From a bacterium SCSIO 12827 (GTDB taxonomy: Bacteria > Pseudomonadota > Alphaproteobacteria > Rhodospirillales > Casp-alpha2), in NCBI GenBank assembly GCA_024397995.1, contig CP073746.1:3869247-3933246 (forward strand): 64,000 nucleotides of DNA. Direction: 5' to 3'. Shown here piece after piece: positions 28,013-37,978 of this stretch (the stretch's first letter is position 1; the number at the start of each line of letters is the position of its first letter). Both the position numbers and the translations under genes were made by a program. Below the pieces are notes generated by a model. That model searched no databases, was not told where the DNA came from, and saw only the letters and a list, made by a program, of their open reading frames with translations.

Positions 28013-29661
28013 CCGTGGCCCTGACGGGGGTCCGGCGCCTGCATGACCTTGTCGTGGCCTTGACGGGTTGGCGGCGGCGGGGCTTCGCCGCAGTACTCGG
28101 TGTGTTGGCGGCGGGGGCGCTGCCGCCGCTTCATCTGGTCTTCCTTTTGGTGCCTGCCTTCGTCGGCCTGATCTGGCTGGTCGCGTCGCGTCGACATTTC
28201 CGGGGGGCGCTCGCCGACGGCTGGTGGTTCGGCGCCGGTCATGCGGCGGCCGGCACGTTCTGGGTTTCTCATTCCCTGACCATCGACCTTGCCCGCCACG
28301 GCTGGCTGATCCCCATTGCCGTGCTTGGTTTCGCGGCCGTGCTTGGTCTGTTTCCGGCCCTGGCGGCGGGGCTTCTGCACCGGCTGCGCCGTACGGGCGC
28401 GGCCCCCGGCGGCGGCGACGCGCTGATCCTGGCCGGGGTCTGGACGGGTACGGAATGGCTGCGCGGCTGGTTGTTCACGGGCTTTCCCTGGAACCTCATG
28501 GGCACGGTATGGACTTTCGCCGACGCGATGATCCAGCCGGCGTCGATGTTCGGCGTGTTCGGTCTCAGCCTGATCACGGTCTGGGCCGCGGCGACCCCGG
28601 CGTCCCTTGCCGGGCCGAGGCGGCGGCCGTGGCTGGCGACCGCCTTCGCGGCGGCTTTCCTGGCGGGTGTGTGGGGCGGCGGTCTGTGGCGTCTCGCCGG
28701 GGCGGAGACGGCGTTCGCTCCGGGTGTTCATCTGCGTCTGGTGCAGCCCAACATCGCCCAGGCGGACAAATGGCGGCCGGGCCTGCGGGCAGGCCATGTC
28801 ACCCGGCAGATTGAATTGAGCCTCAACCCCAAGGGCCTGAACGGCGACCCGGCGGCGCTGCAGGACCGGGAACCGACACCTGAGCCCACCCATGTCATTT
28901 GGGCCGAAACGGCGGTGCCCTACGTGCTGGGGCGCGAACCGGTGCTGCTGCGCGCGTTGTCCCATGCCACGCCCATCGCCGGCGCCTTGATGACCGGCTC
29001 ATTGCGTATCGAGGACGCGCCCGGCGGCCCGCCCCGGGTTTACAACAGCCTTTATGTGATGGAGGCGTCGGGCCGCGTCGCTCTGACCTATGACAAGCAC
29101 CACCTGGTGCCGTTCGGCGAGTACGTGCCGTTTCAGGACTGGCTGGGCTTCCTCAAGATCACGCAGGGACGGGGCAATTTTACGCCCGGCCCGGGCCCCC
29201 GGGTGCTCGAGGTCAAGGGCCTGCCGCCGTTTTCGCCGCTCATCTGTTACGAGGTGATCTTCCCCCATGCCGTGTTGCCGCCTGCCGGCGAAAACGTCGA
29301 TGGTCCCCGCGCGCGCTGGCTGTTGAACATCACCAACGACGCCTGGTTCGGGGTCTCGCCCGGCCCCTATCAGCATCTCGCCGCCGCCCGCCTGCGCAGC
29401 GTCGAGGAAGGCCTGCCACTGGTCCGCGTGGCCAACACGGGGATTTCGGCCGTCATCGATCCCTGGGGCCGCACGGTCGTCGCTCTGGGGCTTGGCCAGG
29501 TCGGTGCGATCGACGCCGGCCTGCCCGAACCGATCGAGGCCCGAACCCTATTTTCCCGGGTCGGAAACGCCCTGGCGCTGGTTCTGGCGGGCCTGTTCGC
29601 GGCCCTTGGATATCTGGCTCAACGCCGGGCTGATGCGGGTGAATCCCCCTCCGCAGCCTAG
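28009..29661 (+). CDS. lnt: Apolipoprotein N-acyltransferase
   Basis: 550-residue inner-membrane enzyme that adds the third acyl chain to lipoproteins. The N-terminal ~200 residues hold about seven membrane segments; the nitrilase-like periplasmic domain follows with the Glu-Lys-Cys triad E300 (WAETAVPY), K363 (YDKHHLVPFGEYVPF) and C413 (LICYEVIFP). A final membrane segment is at about 520-540. It starts at ATG 28009, overlapping corC by four bases, so corC and lnt are probably coupled. Confidence 0.97.
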   Translation: MTVALTGVRRLHDLVVALTGWRRRGFAAVLGVLAAGALPPLHLVFLLVPAFVGLIWLVASRRHFRGALADGWWFGAGHAAAGTFWVSHSLTIDLARHGWLIPIAVLGFAAVLGLFPALAAGLLHRLRRTGAAPGGGDALILAGVWTGTEWLRGWLFTGFPWNLMGTVWTFADAMIQPASMFGVFGLSLITVWAAATPASLAGPRRRPWLATAFAAAFLAGVWGGGLWRLAGAETAFAPGVHLRLVQPNIAQADKWRPGLRAGHVTRQIELSLNPKGLNGDPAALQDREPTPEPTHVIWAETAVPYVLGREPVLLRALSHATPIAGALMTGSLRIEDAPGGPPRVYNSLYVMEASGRVALTYDKHHLVPFGEYVPFQDWLGFLKITQGRGNFTPGPGPRVLEVKGLPPFSPLICYEVIFPHAVLPPAGENVDGPRARWLLNITNDAWFGVSPGPYQHLAAARLRSVEEGLPLVRVANTGISAVIDPWGRTVVALGLGQVGAIDAGLPEPIEARTLFSRVGNALALVLAGLFAALGYLAQRRADAGESPSAA

Positions 29662-29858
29662 GGTTTCCGCCAATATCACCTTGACGCGGACCGGCAAGGC
29701 TGGCACAAACGGCGGCCCGGGCACACGCGGTCCGGGCGTGGCGTATTTGGACCGTTTGCCGCCACGAAAAACAACGCGCTAAGCGGACGAGCGTCGCCCC
29801 CGCACGTTTCGTCCTCATAGTCCTACATCTGTAAACGACGTTACCGGAGGCTACACCC

Positions 29859-31067
29859 GTGACTCTATCCAACTATCTGTTTACGTCCGAATCCGTTTCA
29901 GAAGGCCACCCCGATAAGGTGTCCGACCGCATTTCCGATGCGGTGCTCGACGAATTCATCCGCCGCGACCCCCTGAACTGCCGTCTCGGCTGCGAGACCT
30001 TCACCACGACCAACCGCATCATCGTCGGCGGCGAAGGCCGCTGCGGCGACGACGGGCGTGGCCCGATGTTCGACGCCGACGGCGACGCCGACGCCGCGCT
30101 GATCGAAAAGATCGCGCGCGACTGCGTGAAGGACATCGGCTACGAACAGGAAGGCTTCCACTGGGAGAGCGCGAAGGTTCAGGTCTATCTGCACGGCCAG
30201 TCCGCGGACATCGCCCAGGGCGTCGATTCCGCCGGCAACAAGGACGAAGGTGCCGGCGACCAGGGCATCATGTTCGGCTTCGCCTGCACGGAAACCGAAG
30301 AACTGATGCCGGCGCCCATCCATTTCTCGCACCAGATCCTGAAGAAAATGGCCGACGCGCGCCATGCCGGCAAGACGCCGGGTCTGCTGCCCGATTCCAA
30401 AAGCCAGGTCACCCTGCAGTACGAGAACGGCAAGCCCGTGCGCGCGACCTCGGTCGTCGTCTCGACCCAGCACACGGACAACCTGTCCACGGACGAGGTC
30501 CGCGAAATGGTCCGCCCGTTCGTGGAAAGCGTCCTGCCCGAGGGCTGGATGTGTGATGACGAGGAACTGTACGTCAACCCGACGGGCCGTTTCGTCATCG
30601 GTGGGCCCGACGGTGACGTCGGCCTGACCGGCCGTAAGATCATCGTCGATACCTACGGCGGGGCGGCGCCCCACGGCGGTGGCGCCTTCTCCGGCAAGGA
30701 TCCGACGAAGGTCGACCGCTCGGCCGCCTACGGGGCGCGCTATCTGGCGAAGAACGTGGTCGCCGCCGGCCTTGCTGACAAATGCGTTATTCAGCTGGCC
30801 TACGCCATCGGCGTGTCCAAGCCGCTGTCGGTCTATGTCGATACGCAGGGGACGGGCCGCGTCGCCGAGGAGCAGATTTCCGCCAAGCTGCAGGAAATGG
30901 TCAACCTCAGCCCGCGCGGCATCCGCGAGCATCTGGAACTGAACAAGCCGATCTACGCCCGCACCGCGGCCTACGGTCACTTCGGCCGCAAGCCGGATGC
31001 CGACGGCGGCTTTTCCTGGGAAAAGACCGACCTGGTCGACGGCCTGAAGGCGGCCTTCGGGGCCTAA
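29859..31067 (+). CDS. metK: S-adenosylmethionine synthetase
   Basis: 402-residue MetK, which makes S-adenosylmethionine from methionine and ATP. The N-terminus [20 protein letters not shown], the [13 protein letters not shown] loop and [16 protein letters not shown] are all present. The GTG start at 29859 is supported by CGGAGG (29845-29850) eight bases upstream and by alignment of the conserved N-terminus. The 197-bp region before it has no SAM riboswitch that I can recognise. Confidence 0.98.
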   Translation: MTLSNYLFTSESVSEGHPDKVSDRISDAVLDEFIRRDPLNCRLGCETFTTTNRIIVGGEGRCGDDGRGPMFDADGDADAALIEKIARDCVKDIGYEQEGFHWESAKVQVYLHGQSADIAQGVDSAGNKDEGAGDQGIMFGFACTETEELMPAPIHFSHQILKKMADARHAGKTPGLLPDSKSQVTLQYENGKPVRATSVVVSTQHTDNLSTDEVREMVRPFVESVLPEGWMCDDEELYVNPTGRFVIGGPDGDVGLTGRKIIVDTYGGAAPHGGGAFSGKDPTKVDRSAAYGARYLAKNVVAAGLADKCVIQLAYAIGVSKPLSVYVDTQGTGRVAEEQISAKLQEMVNLSPRGIREHLELNKPIYARTAAYGHFGRKPDADGGFSWEKTDLVDGLKAAFGA

Positions 31068-31116
31068 GTTCAGGGCGACTGCCGTCGCCGGGCACGGCCT
31101 TTCGGGGGCGACGGAT

Positions 31117-31803
31117 ATGAATCCTGAGGAACAACCACGGTTTTACGGCCGGCGGCGGGGCAAGCGCCTCCGCCCCGGCCGTAGCGCCCTGGTCGCCAAC
31201 CTGCTGCCGACCCTGCGCGTGCCGTCCGGGGGCGGGCCGCTTGATCCGGCCGGCCTGTTCGACGGTGAAAAATCCGCCTATTGGATGGAAATCGGCTTCG
31301 GCGCCGGCGAACACCTGGCCGATCAGGCCCAGGCCCATCCCGACATCGGCTTCATCGGTTGTGAGCCTTTCGTCAACGGCGTGGCGACCCTCCTCGCCCA
31401 GATCACCGACCGGTCGCTGGACAATATCCGCCTGCATGATGACGACGCGCGCCAATTGCTGCCGCGCCTAACGCCGGGGTCGATCGATCGCGTTTATCTG
31501 CTTTATTCCGACCCCTGGCCCAAGAAACGCCATTGGAACCGCCGGTTCGTGCAGCGGGAAACCCTGGATCAATTGGCCCGCATCCTGGCGCCCGGCGGCC
31601 TGTTCCGCTTCGCGACCGACCATATGGGCCATGCCCGCTGGGCCCTGGGCCTGGCGGCCAACCATCCGGAATTCGAATGGACGGCGCGGGGGCCGGAGGA
31701 TTGGCGCACCCGCTGGGCCGACGGATATCCCACCCGCTACGAGGAAAAGGGTCTGGCCGGCCCGCACCGGGTCTATCTGGAGTTCCGTCGTCGGGGCGGG
31801 TAA
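31117..31803 (+). CDS. trmB: tRNA (guanine-N7)-methyltransferase TrmB
   Basis: 228-residue SAM-dependent methyltransferase forming m7G46 in tRNA. Family segments: EIGFGAGEHLADQA (SAM loop), IGCEPFVNGVATLL, and LLYSDPWPKKRHWNRRFVQ, which holds the conserved D-P-W-P-K-x-R-H block. It has an arginine-rich N-terminus (RRRGKRLRPGR) typical of the family. It lies directly after metK, which supplies its cofactor, 49 bp apart. Confidence 0.97.
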   Translation: MNPEEQPRFYGRRRGKRLRPGRSALVANLLPTLRVPSGGGPLDPAGLFDGEKSAYWMEIGFGAGEHLADQAQAHPDIGFIGCEPFVNGVATLLAQITDRSLDNIRLHDDDARQLLPRLTPGSIDRVYLLYSDPWPKKRHWNRRFVQRETLDQLARILAPGGLFRFATDHMGHARWALGLAANHPEFEWTARGPEDWRTRWADGYPTRYEEKGLAGPHRVYLEFRRRGG

Positions 31804-31826
31804 GGCGCGGAAAATCACGGGGAGGC

Positions 31827-31855
31827 TTGTCTTGCGGACGATTTGGGACTATATA
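31827..31855 (+). promoter_or_regulatory. Sigma-70-type promoter of rimP-nusA-infB
   Basis: TTGTCT (31827-31832) and TATATA (31850-31855) are separated by exactly 17 bp, giving an expected start near 31862. This lies between trmB and rimP and would create a leader of about 140 bases containing the terminator described next. Confidence 0.6.
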
Positions 31856-31915
31856 GGCCCCGCATTTCACGTTTAAGGAAATGCGCTTCGTTAAGTCCGA
31901 TAACGGAATTGATGG

Positions 31916-31946
31916 GGCGGGCCGGTGGCCCGCCTTTTGTGTTTTT
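31916..31946 (+). terminator. Intrinsic terminator / attenuator in the rimP leader
   Basis: A perfect 8-bp GC-only stem, GGCGGGCC (31916-31923) with GGCCCGCC (31927-31934), loop GGT, is followed by TTTTGTGTTTTT. It lies after the likely rimP promoter and 57 bp before the rimP start, so it either ends trmB transcripts or acts as an attenuator for the rimP-nusA-infB operon. The position downstream of the promoter favours attenuation (inference). Confidence 0.8.
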
Positions 31947-32002
31947 GTACCAGGTGCTTCGCGGTCGCCGACCGGGCCGCGGACGATAGGAACCCCGACC
32001 AC

Positions 32003-32491
32003 GTGACCTTGGAACAACGCATCGCCGAGATCATCCGCCCGGCCATCGAGGATTTGGGCTTCGAGCTTGTCCGCGTCCTGGTGTCCGGCCAGCGCAACAA
32101 GAAGCTGCAGGTCATGGCCGAACCCAAGGACGGATCGGCCATGAACGTCGATCATTGCGCGGTCATCTCGCGCACCGTGTCGGCGCTTTTGGATGTGGAA
32201 GATCCGATCGACGACGCCTATGTGCTTGAGGTCTCATCGCCCGGCATCGACCGGCCGCTGGTCAAGCTGGCCGATTTCGCCCGTTACGCCGGGTTCGATG
32301 CGCGCGTTGAAATGGACGTCCCCGTCGAAGGCCGGCGCCGGTTTTCCGGCCGCCTTCTCGGTGTCGACGGCACGGACGTGGTGATGGACGTGACGGAAGG
32401 CGAGGTTCGCCTGCCCTTCGCCGACATTCAGAAATCAAAACTGCTGATGACCGATGAATTGATCGCGGCCCATCAGCAGGCGGACGGATAG
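32003..32491 (+). CDS. rimP: Ribosome maturation factor RimP
   Basis: 162-residue RimP needed for 30S subunit maturation. Family landmarks: GFELVRVLVSG, the central DYVLEVSSPGIDRPL-type segment (here AYVLEVSSPGIDRPL) and a C-terminal SH3-like barrel. The GTG at 32003 is the start because it gives the family N-terminus (TLEQRIAEIIRP) and normal length; an in-frame ATG at 31925 lies right after the terminator hairpin and has no ribosome site. First gene of rimP-nusA-ylxR-infB-rbfA-truB-rpsO-pnp. Confidence 0.96.
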   Translation: MTLEQRIAEIIRPAIEDLGFELVRVLVSGQRNKKLQVMAEPKDGSAMNVDHCAVISRTVSALLDVEDPIDDAYVLEVSSPGIDRPLVKLADFARYAGFDARVEMDVPVEGRRRFSGRLLGVDGTDVVMDVTEGEVRLPFADIQKSKLLMTDELIAAHQQADG

Positions 32492-32541
32492 GCCGTCCCG
32501 CCGGAAACCGACTTTTTTGTGAGTTTGAAGGAACATCGGAA

Positions 32542-34140
32542 ATGAGCGACGTCATGCAAAACGAAGCCGTCCACGCCCGCCCGGAACTGCTAGCCGCCGC
32601 CGATCAGGCCGCCCGTGACAAGGGCATCGAGCGGGACGAGGTCCTGGAAGCCATGGAACAGGCGATCCAGAAGGCCGGGCGCTCCAAATACGGGCATGAA
32701 CACGACATCCGCGCGGTCATCGACCGCGTGTCGGGCGCGATCACCCTGGCCCGTTTCCTGGAGGTCGTCGAAAATGCCGAGGCCGTCGAGAACGAAATCA
32801 CCCAGCTGACCCTGGAACAGGCCAAGCAGCGCAAGGCCGATGCGGTGGTCGGCGAATTCCTGATCGATCCCCTGCCGCCCATCGACTTCGGGCGCATCGC
32901 CGCCCAGACCGCCAAGCAGGTCATCGTCCAGAAGGTCCGGGAGGCCGAGCGCAAGCGCCAGTACGAAGAATACCAGGACCGCATCGGCGAGGTCGTCAAC
33001 GGCCTGGTCAAGCGCATCGAATACGGCAACGTGATCGTCGACCTGGGCCGCGCCGAGGCGCTGCTGCGCCGGGATGAATCGATCCCGCGCGAGCATTTCT
33101 CCAACGGCGACCGGGTGCGTGCCTATATCATGGACGTGCGTGAGGAAACCCGCGGACCGCAGATCTTCCTGTCGCGTACGCATCCGCAGTTCATGGCGGC
33201 CCTGTTCAAGCAGGAAGTGCCGGAAATCTACGACGGCATCATCGAAATCAAATCCGTGGCCCGCGATCCGGGTTCGCGCGCCAAGATCGCCGTGCAGTCG
33301 CATGACAGCTCCATCGATCCCGTCGGCCCCTGCATCGGCATGCGCGGTTCGCGCGTGCAGGCCGTGGTCGGCGAATTGCAGGGTGAAAAGATCGACATCA
33401 TCCAGTGGTCGCCGGACGAGGCCGCCTTCATCGTCAATGCCCTGGCCCCGGCCGAAGTATCCAAGGTCGTCATGGATCAGGACGCCCACCGCATCGAAGT
33501 CGTGGTGCCCGACGATCAGCTGTCGCTGGCCATCGGCCGGCGCGGCCAGAACGTGCGCCTGGCCTCGCAGCTGTCGGGCTGGGACATCGACATCTTCACC
33601 GAGGCCGAGGAATCGGAACGCCGCAACGAGGAATTCCGCGCCCGTTCCGCCCTGTTCGTGGAGGCCCTCGACGTCGACGACGTGATCGCCCACCTGCTGG
33701 TCACCGAAGGCTTTTCCAAGGTCGAGGAAGTGGCCTTCGTGCAGATCGAGGACCTGACCGACATCGAAGGTTTCGATGAGGACGTGGCCAGCGAACTGCA
33801 GACCCGTGCCCAGACCTATCTGGAAACCCGCGATGCCGAGTTCGATGCCAAGCGCCGTGAACTGGGCGTCGAGGACGATCTTGCCGAAATCGAAGGCATC
33901 ACCAACGAACTGATGGTGGCGCTGGGCGAGAACGGCGTGAAAAGCCGCGACGATCTGGGCGACCTGGCCGGTGACGAGCTTCTGGAAATCGCCCCCCAGG
34001 GCACGATGACGCTTGATGCCGCCAACCAGATCATCATGGCCGCCCGCGCCCATTGGTTCGCCGACGAAGAGGCGGCTGAGGGCGATGCAGGTGCGGAAGC
34101 CGCCGCGGACGAAAGCGGCGACGCGCCGCAGGCGCCCTAA
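32542..34140 (+). CDS. nusA: Transcription termination/antitermination factor NusA
   Basis: 532-residue NusA binding RNA polymerase and nascent RNA to control pausing, termination and antitermination. Domains in order: N-terminal polymerase-binding domain (to ~125), S1 domain ([21 protein letters not shown]), KH1 and KH2 ([35 protein letters not shown]), then two helical repeats at the C-terminus, ending in an acidic Ala-rich tail. Two C-terminal repeats are present as in other proteobacteria. GAAGGAACATCGGAA precedes the ATG. Confidence 0.98.
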   Translation: MSDVMQNEAVHARPELLAAADQAARDKGIERDEVLEAMEQAIQKAGRSKYGHEHDIRAVIDRVSGAITLARFLEVVENAEAVENEITQLTLEQAKQRKADAVVGEFLIDPLPPIDFGRIAAQTAKQVIVQKVREAERKRQYEEYQDRIGEVVNGLVKRIEYGNVIVDLGRAEALLRRDESIPREHFSNGDRVRAYIMDVREETRGPQIFLSRTHPQFMAALFKQEVPEIYDGIIEIKSVARDPGSRAKIAVQSHDSSIDPVGPCIGMRGSRVQAVVGELQGEKIDIIQWSPDEAAFIVNALAPAEVSKVVMDQDAHRIEVVVPDDQLSLAIGRRGQNVRLASQLSGWDIDIFTEAEESERRNEEFRARSALFVEALDVDDVIAHLLVTEGFSKVEEVAFVQIEDLTDIEGFDEDVASELQTRAQTYLETRDAEFDAKRRELGVEDDLAEIEGITNELMVALGENGVKSRDDLGDLAGDELLEIAPQGTMTLDAANQIIMAARAHWFADEEAAEGDAGAEAAADESGDAPQAP

Positions 34141-34195
34141 GGGCCGATTGCGGTGCACGGCGAGATGGCACGATGAGTTAGAACCGGAGACAGGC

Positions 34196-34852
34196 ATGAC
34201 CGGTGGAGGGCAAACCCACGCGGAAGACGACATGGCCCCGGCGTCAGATGAGGACGGCGGGCCCGTCCGCCGGTGCGCCGTCACCGGGGAAAAAAAGCCT
34301 GTCTCGGAACTCATCCGTTTCGTCGTCGGCCCCGACGATTGCATCGTTCCAGACCTGGCCGGCAACCTGCCCGGGCGGGGAATATGGTTGAGTGCCCGCC
34401 GCGATGTGGTAAATACAGCCAGCGAAAAGAACCATTTCGCCAAGGCGGCCAAGCGCAAGGTCACCGTTCCGCCCCGGTTGGCGGACGATATCGAGGCGCA
34501 GATGGTCCGCCGCTGCATGGATGCGCTGGGTTTGGCGCGCCGGGCGGGCCGGGTTGTCGCCGGGTTTGAAAAGACCGACGCCTGGCTGAGGACAGCCAAA
34601 CGCGGTCTGTTGGTTGCGGCCCGGGACGGCAGCGAGGACGGAAAGTCCAAGCTGCGGGCCCTGGCGCCGGGACTGACGCAATTCACGGTCCTGGACGCAG
34701 CCGAATTGGGCCGCGCGCTGGGCCGGGACCATGTGGTCCACGCGGCGGTCGCGTCCGGTGGCTTGGCGGATCGCCTGGTCTTCGAACAAACCCGGCTTTT
34801 GGGGTTTCGCGAGGGCGCCCCGGTCGGAAAGACTTCTCCGTCGCAGGAATAG
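34196..34852 (+). CDS. YlxR/DUF448 and L7Ae-like RNA-binding protein
   Basis: 218-residue fusion of two small RNA-binding domains: an N-terminal YlxR (DUF448) domain with the RRCAVTGEKKPVSELIRFV and PGRGIWLSARRD segments, and a C-terminal L7Ae/L30e-like domain (ALGLARRAGRVVAGFEKT). In Bacillus these are two separate genes (ylxR, ylxQ) at the same place between nusA and infB; the fused form is usual in alphaproteobacteria. GGAGA lies upstream of the ATG at 34196. Proposed roles in RNA processing are by family only. Confidence 0.92.
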   Translation: MTGGGQTHAEDDMAPASDEDGGPVRRCAVTGEKKPVSELIRFVVGPDDCIVPDLAGNLPGRGIWLSARRDVVNTASEKNHFAKAAKRKVTVPPRLADDIEAQMVRRCMDALGLARRAGRVVAGFEKTDAWLRTAKRGLLVAARDGSEDGKSKLRALAPGLTQFTVLDAAELGRALGRDHVVHAAVASGGLADRLVFEQTRLLGFREGAPVGKTSPSQE

Positions 34853-34863
34853 GCCGGGTTCAT

Positions 34864-34889
34864 CGGAGCCCGAAAATCCGGGGCTCCGG
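34864..34889 (+). promoter_or_regulatory. Stable hairpin upstream of infB
   Basis: CGGAGCCC (34864-34871) pairs perfectly with GGGCTCCG (34882-34889) around a ten-base loop, 23 bp before the infB ATG. There is no T-run, so it is not an intrinsic terminator. It may affect infB translation or mRNA processing. Confidence 0.4.
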
Positions 34890-34912
34890 ACTGTGCCGAT
34901 CGGAAGGTATTG

Positions 34913-37438
34913 ATGGCTGAGACGACTGAAAAAGACAAGGCGGACAAGGGCGGCAGCGGCAAGCTGGGCCTGGGCGGCGGCGGCGGAAAGCTGACGCTGA
35001 ACAAGACCGTGGAAAAGCGCCAGACGCGCCAGAACTTCTCCCACGGGCGGTCCAAGATGGTCACCGTCGAGGTCAAGAAGAGCCGCACCATCGCGACGGC
35101 CAAGGACGACGCGCGCCCGGCGGGCGCCGGCGACGCCCAGCACGATGACGACGGCGACGCGTCGGTCCGCGATCTTACGGATCAGGAACTCCAGGCCCGT
35201 CAGAAGGCCCTGGAAACAGCACAGCAGACCAAGGACGAGGCTCCCGAAGCCGCGCCGGCCCGTCCGCTCGGCCCGACGCCGGTCGTCCGCGCCGAACCGG
35301 AACCGGAACCGGAGCCGGTCGAAGAGCCCGCGGCCGAACCCGCCAAGTCCGCCGCCCCGGCACCGGCCCCCGCGCCGGCCGATGTGGCGCCGGCGCCGGT
35401 TCCCGGCGAGGATGGGCGTCCCGCCCGCCCGCGCCCGGCGGCCCCCCGCCAAGAGGACGACGACGACGGCCCCCGCAGCAAGAGCCGCGGCAAGAAGGGC
35501 CCGGCCGAAGTTCGCCGCGCCGCACCCACGCGGGGCTACAACGAACGCCGCCGCGGCAAGCTGACGATCTCCGACGCGCTTGAGGGCGAGGAAGAGCGCC
35601 AGCGCTCCATCGCCTCGGTCCGGCGCGCCCGCGAACGTGAAAAACAAAAGCAGCGTGAGCTGCTGCAGGAAGGTGCCAAGGTCGTGCGTGAAGTCGTTGT
35701 TCCCGAAGCCATTACCGTTCAGGAACTGGCCAACCGCATGGCCGAACGGGGTGCCGACGTGGTCAAGGCGCTCATGAAGATGGGCGTCATGGCCACCATC
35801 ACCCAGACGATCGACGCCGATACGGCGGAACTGGTGGTCGAGGAATTTGGTCACCGCATCCGCCGCGTCTCCGAATCCGACGTGGAACAAGGCCTGCGCC
35901 GCGACCAGGACGATCCCAACGATCTGACGTCCCGCGCCCCGGTGGTCACCGTCATGGGCCATGTCGATCACGGCAAGACCTCGTTGCTCGACGCGCTGCG
36001 CGCGACCGATGTGGCCGGCGGCGAAGCCGGCGGCATCACACAGCATATCGGCGCCTATCAGGTGACGACCCCGTCGGGGGGGAAGATTTCGTTCATCGAC
36101 ACCCCGGGTCACGCCGCCTTCACCGAAATGCGTGCGCGCGGTGCGCAGGTCACGGATATCGTGGTGCTTTGCGTTGCCGCCGATGACGGCGTCATGCCGC
36201 AGACGATCGAGGCCATCCACCACGCGAAGGCCGCCGGCGTGCAGATCATCGTCGCCATCAACAAGATCGATGTGGCCGGTGCGGACCCCAGCCGGGTGCG
36301 CACGGAACTGCTGCAGCACAACGTTCAGGTCGAGGAAATGGGTGGCGACGTGCTGTCTATCGAGGTCTCGGCCCTGAAGAAGACCAACCTGGACAAGCTG
36401 GAAGAGGCGATCGTCCTGCAGGCCGAACTGCTCGACCTCAAGGCCAACCCGAACCATGCCGCCGAAGGCGTGATCGTCGAGGCCCGCATGGAACAGGGCA
36501 AGGGCTCGGTCGCCACGGTGCTGATCCAGCGCGGCACGCTCAAGGTCGGTGAAATCTTCATCGCCGGCTCCGAATGGGGCCGGGTGCGCGCCATGTCCAA
36601 TGCCCATGGCGAACAGCTTGACGAAGCCGGACCTTCCGTGCCGGTCGAAATCCTGGGCCTCAACGGCACGCCGCAGGCGGGCGACGATTTCGTCGTCGTC
36701 GATTCCGAATCCCGCGCCCGCGAGGTCACGGAATTCCGTCAGCGCCAGGAACGCAACAAGCAGGCGGCGGCCGGTGGCCGCGGTACCCTGGAGCAGATGT
36801 TCGAGAAAATTCAGGAAGGCGAAGCCCAGACCGTGCCGCTGGTCATCAAGGCGGACGTGCACGGTTCGGCCGAAGCAATCGTGGGTGCCCTGGAGAAGCT
36901 TTCGACCGACGAAGTTCGGGTGCAGGTCCTGCATTCGGGCGTCGGCGGCATAAACGAAAGCGACGTGACGCTGGCCCGTGCTTCCAACGCGGTGATCGTC
37001 GGCTTCAACGTGCGCGCCAACCCGCAGGCCCGTGATCTGGCCAAACGCGACGGGCTGGATATCCGCTATTATTCGGTGATCTACAACCTGACCGACGACA
37101 TCAAGGCCCTGCTGTCGGGCCTGTTGGCGCCGACCATCCGCGAAAACTTCCTGGGCTACGCCGAAGTGCGCGAAGTCTTCAACGTGTCCAAGGTCGGCAA
37201 GGTCGCTGGCTGCATGATCACCGAAGGCACCGTCAAGCGCGGCGCCAAGGTGCGCCTGCTGCGCGACGACACGGTGATCCACGAGGGCGACCTGAGCCAG
37301 CTGAAGCGGTTCAAGGACGACGCCAAGGAGGTCCAGTCGGGGACGGAATGCGGCATGGCGCTGGCCAATTACCAGGATATCCAGGTCGGCGACGTCATCG
37401 AATGCTTCGAAACCGAGGAAGTGGCCCGGGAACTCTAG
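34913..37438 (+). CDS. infB: Translation initiation factor IF-2
   Basis: 841-residue IF-2, the GTPase that brings initiator tRNA to the ribosome. The first ~350 residues contain the IF2-associated helix ([22 protein letters not shown]) and a long Pro/Ala/Glu-rich linker. The G domain starts with GHVDHGKT (residues 349-356), followed by DTPGHAAF and NKID. Domains II-IV complete the protein ([15 protein letters not shown] C-terminus is seen as [14 protein letters not shown]). ATG 34913 has GGAAGG five bases upstream; a TTG at 34910 is adjacent and less likely. Confidence 0.98.
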   Translation: MAETTEKDKADKGGSGKLGLGGGGGKLTLNKTVEKRQTRQNFSHGRSKMVTVEVKKSRTIATAKDDARPAGAGDAQHDDDGDASVRDLTDQELQARQKALETAQQTKDEAPEAAPARPLGPTPVVRAEPEPEPEPVEEPAAEPAKSAAPAPAPAPADVAPAPVPGEDGRPARPRPAAPRQEDDDDGPRSKSRGKKGPAEVRRAAPTRGYNERRRGKLTISDALEGEEERQRSIASVRRAREREKQKQRELLQEGAKVVREVVVPEAITVQELANRMAERGADVVKALMKMGVMATITQTIDADTAELVVEEFGHRIRRVSESDVEQGLRRDQDDPNDLTSRAPVVTVMGHVDHGKTSLLDALRATDVAGGEAGGITQHIGAYQVTTPSGGKISFIDTPGHAAFTEMRARGAQVTDIVVLCVAADDGVMPQTIEAIHHAKAAGVQIIVAINKIDVAGADPSRVRTELLQHNVQVEEMGGDVLSIEVSALKKTNLDKLEEAIVLQAELLDLKANPNHAAEGVIVEARMEQGKGSVATVLIQRGTLKVGEIFIAGSEWGRVRAMSNAHGEQLDEAGPSVPVEILGLNGTPQAGDDFVVVDSESRAREVTEFRQRQERNKQAAAGGRGTLEQMFEKIQEGEAQTVPLVIKADVHGSAEAIVGALEKLSTDEVRVQVLHSGVGGINESDVTLARASNAVIVGFNVRANPQARDLAKRDGLDIRYYSVIYNLTDDIKALLSGLLAPTIRENFLGYAEVREVFNVSKVGKVAGCMITEGTVKRGAKVRLLRDDTVIHEGDLSQLKRFKDDAKEVQSGTECGMALANYQDIQVGDVIECFETEEVAREL

Positions 37439-37522
37439 GGTTCCGGGCGCACGACCGCCGATCCGCCCGGACCCGGGCGGGGCCAGCGGGCCCCGCCGGC
37501 CGGCCAATGGTAGCGCATCGCC

Positions 37523-37966
37523 ATGTCAGAAAAATCCCGTAAACGGCAGGCCGGGGCCAAGCCGCCCTCGCAGCGCCAGCTTCGCGTCGGCGAGGAACTG
37601 CGCCACGTTCTGGTGCGTATCCTGGAACGCCGCGATTTCCGCGACCCGCTTTTGGCCGAGGCCAATCTCACGGTGACCGGCGTCGACGCCAGCCCGGACC
37701 TGCGCCGGGCCACGGTGTTCGTGGTGCCGCTCGGCGGCAGCGTGATGAGCGACATCGACACGGATGCGGTCCTTAAGGCGCTCAACCACGCCACGCCCTA
37801 TATCCGCCGCCAGGTCGCCCGCGAGATCAGCCTCAAGTTCCTGCCCCAGTTCTCCTTCCGCTTGGATCACAGCTTCGAGCATGCCGGGCGCATCGGCGCC
37901 ATTCTGCATGACCCCCGCGTGCGCCGCGACCTGGAAGCCCCGGGCGACCCGGCGGACGACGAGTAG
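37523..37966 (+). CDS. rbfA: Ribosome-binding factor A
   Basis: 147-residue RbfA, a KH-like factor for late 30S maturation and cold adaptation. Recognised from RQLRVGEELRHVLVRILER at the N-terminus, VTGVDASPDLRRATVFVVPL and LPQFSFRLDHSFEHAGRIGAIL. It sits between infB and truB, its standard place. The ATG at 37523 begins the conserved lysine/arginine-rich N-terminus. It is followed by truB after 12 bp. Confidence 0.97.
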   Translation: MSEKSRKRQAGAKPPSQRQLRVGEELRHVLVRILERRDFRDPLLAEANLTVTGVDASPDLRRATVFVVPLGGSVMSDIDTDAVLKALNHATPYIRRQVAREISLKFLPQFSFRLDHSFEHAGRIGAILHDPRVRRDLEAPGDPADDE

Positions 37967-37978
37967 GCCCGGCGCAGG

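Noticed and set aside
29662..29858. Possible SAM-responsive riboswitch before metK
   Set aside because: I compared the 197 bp with what I know of SAM-II and SAM/SAH consensus cores and found no match; only the CGGAGG ribosome site is clear.
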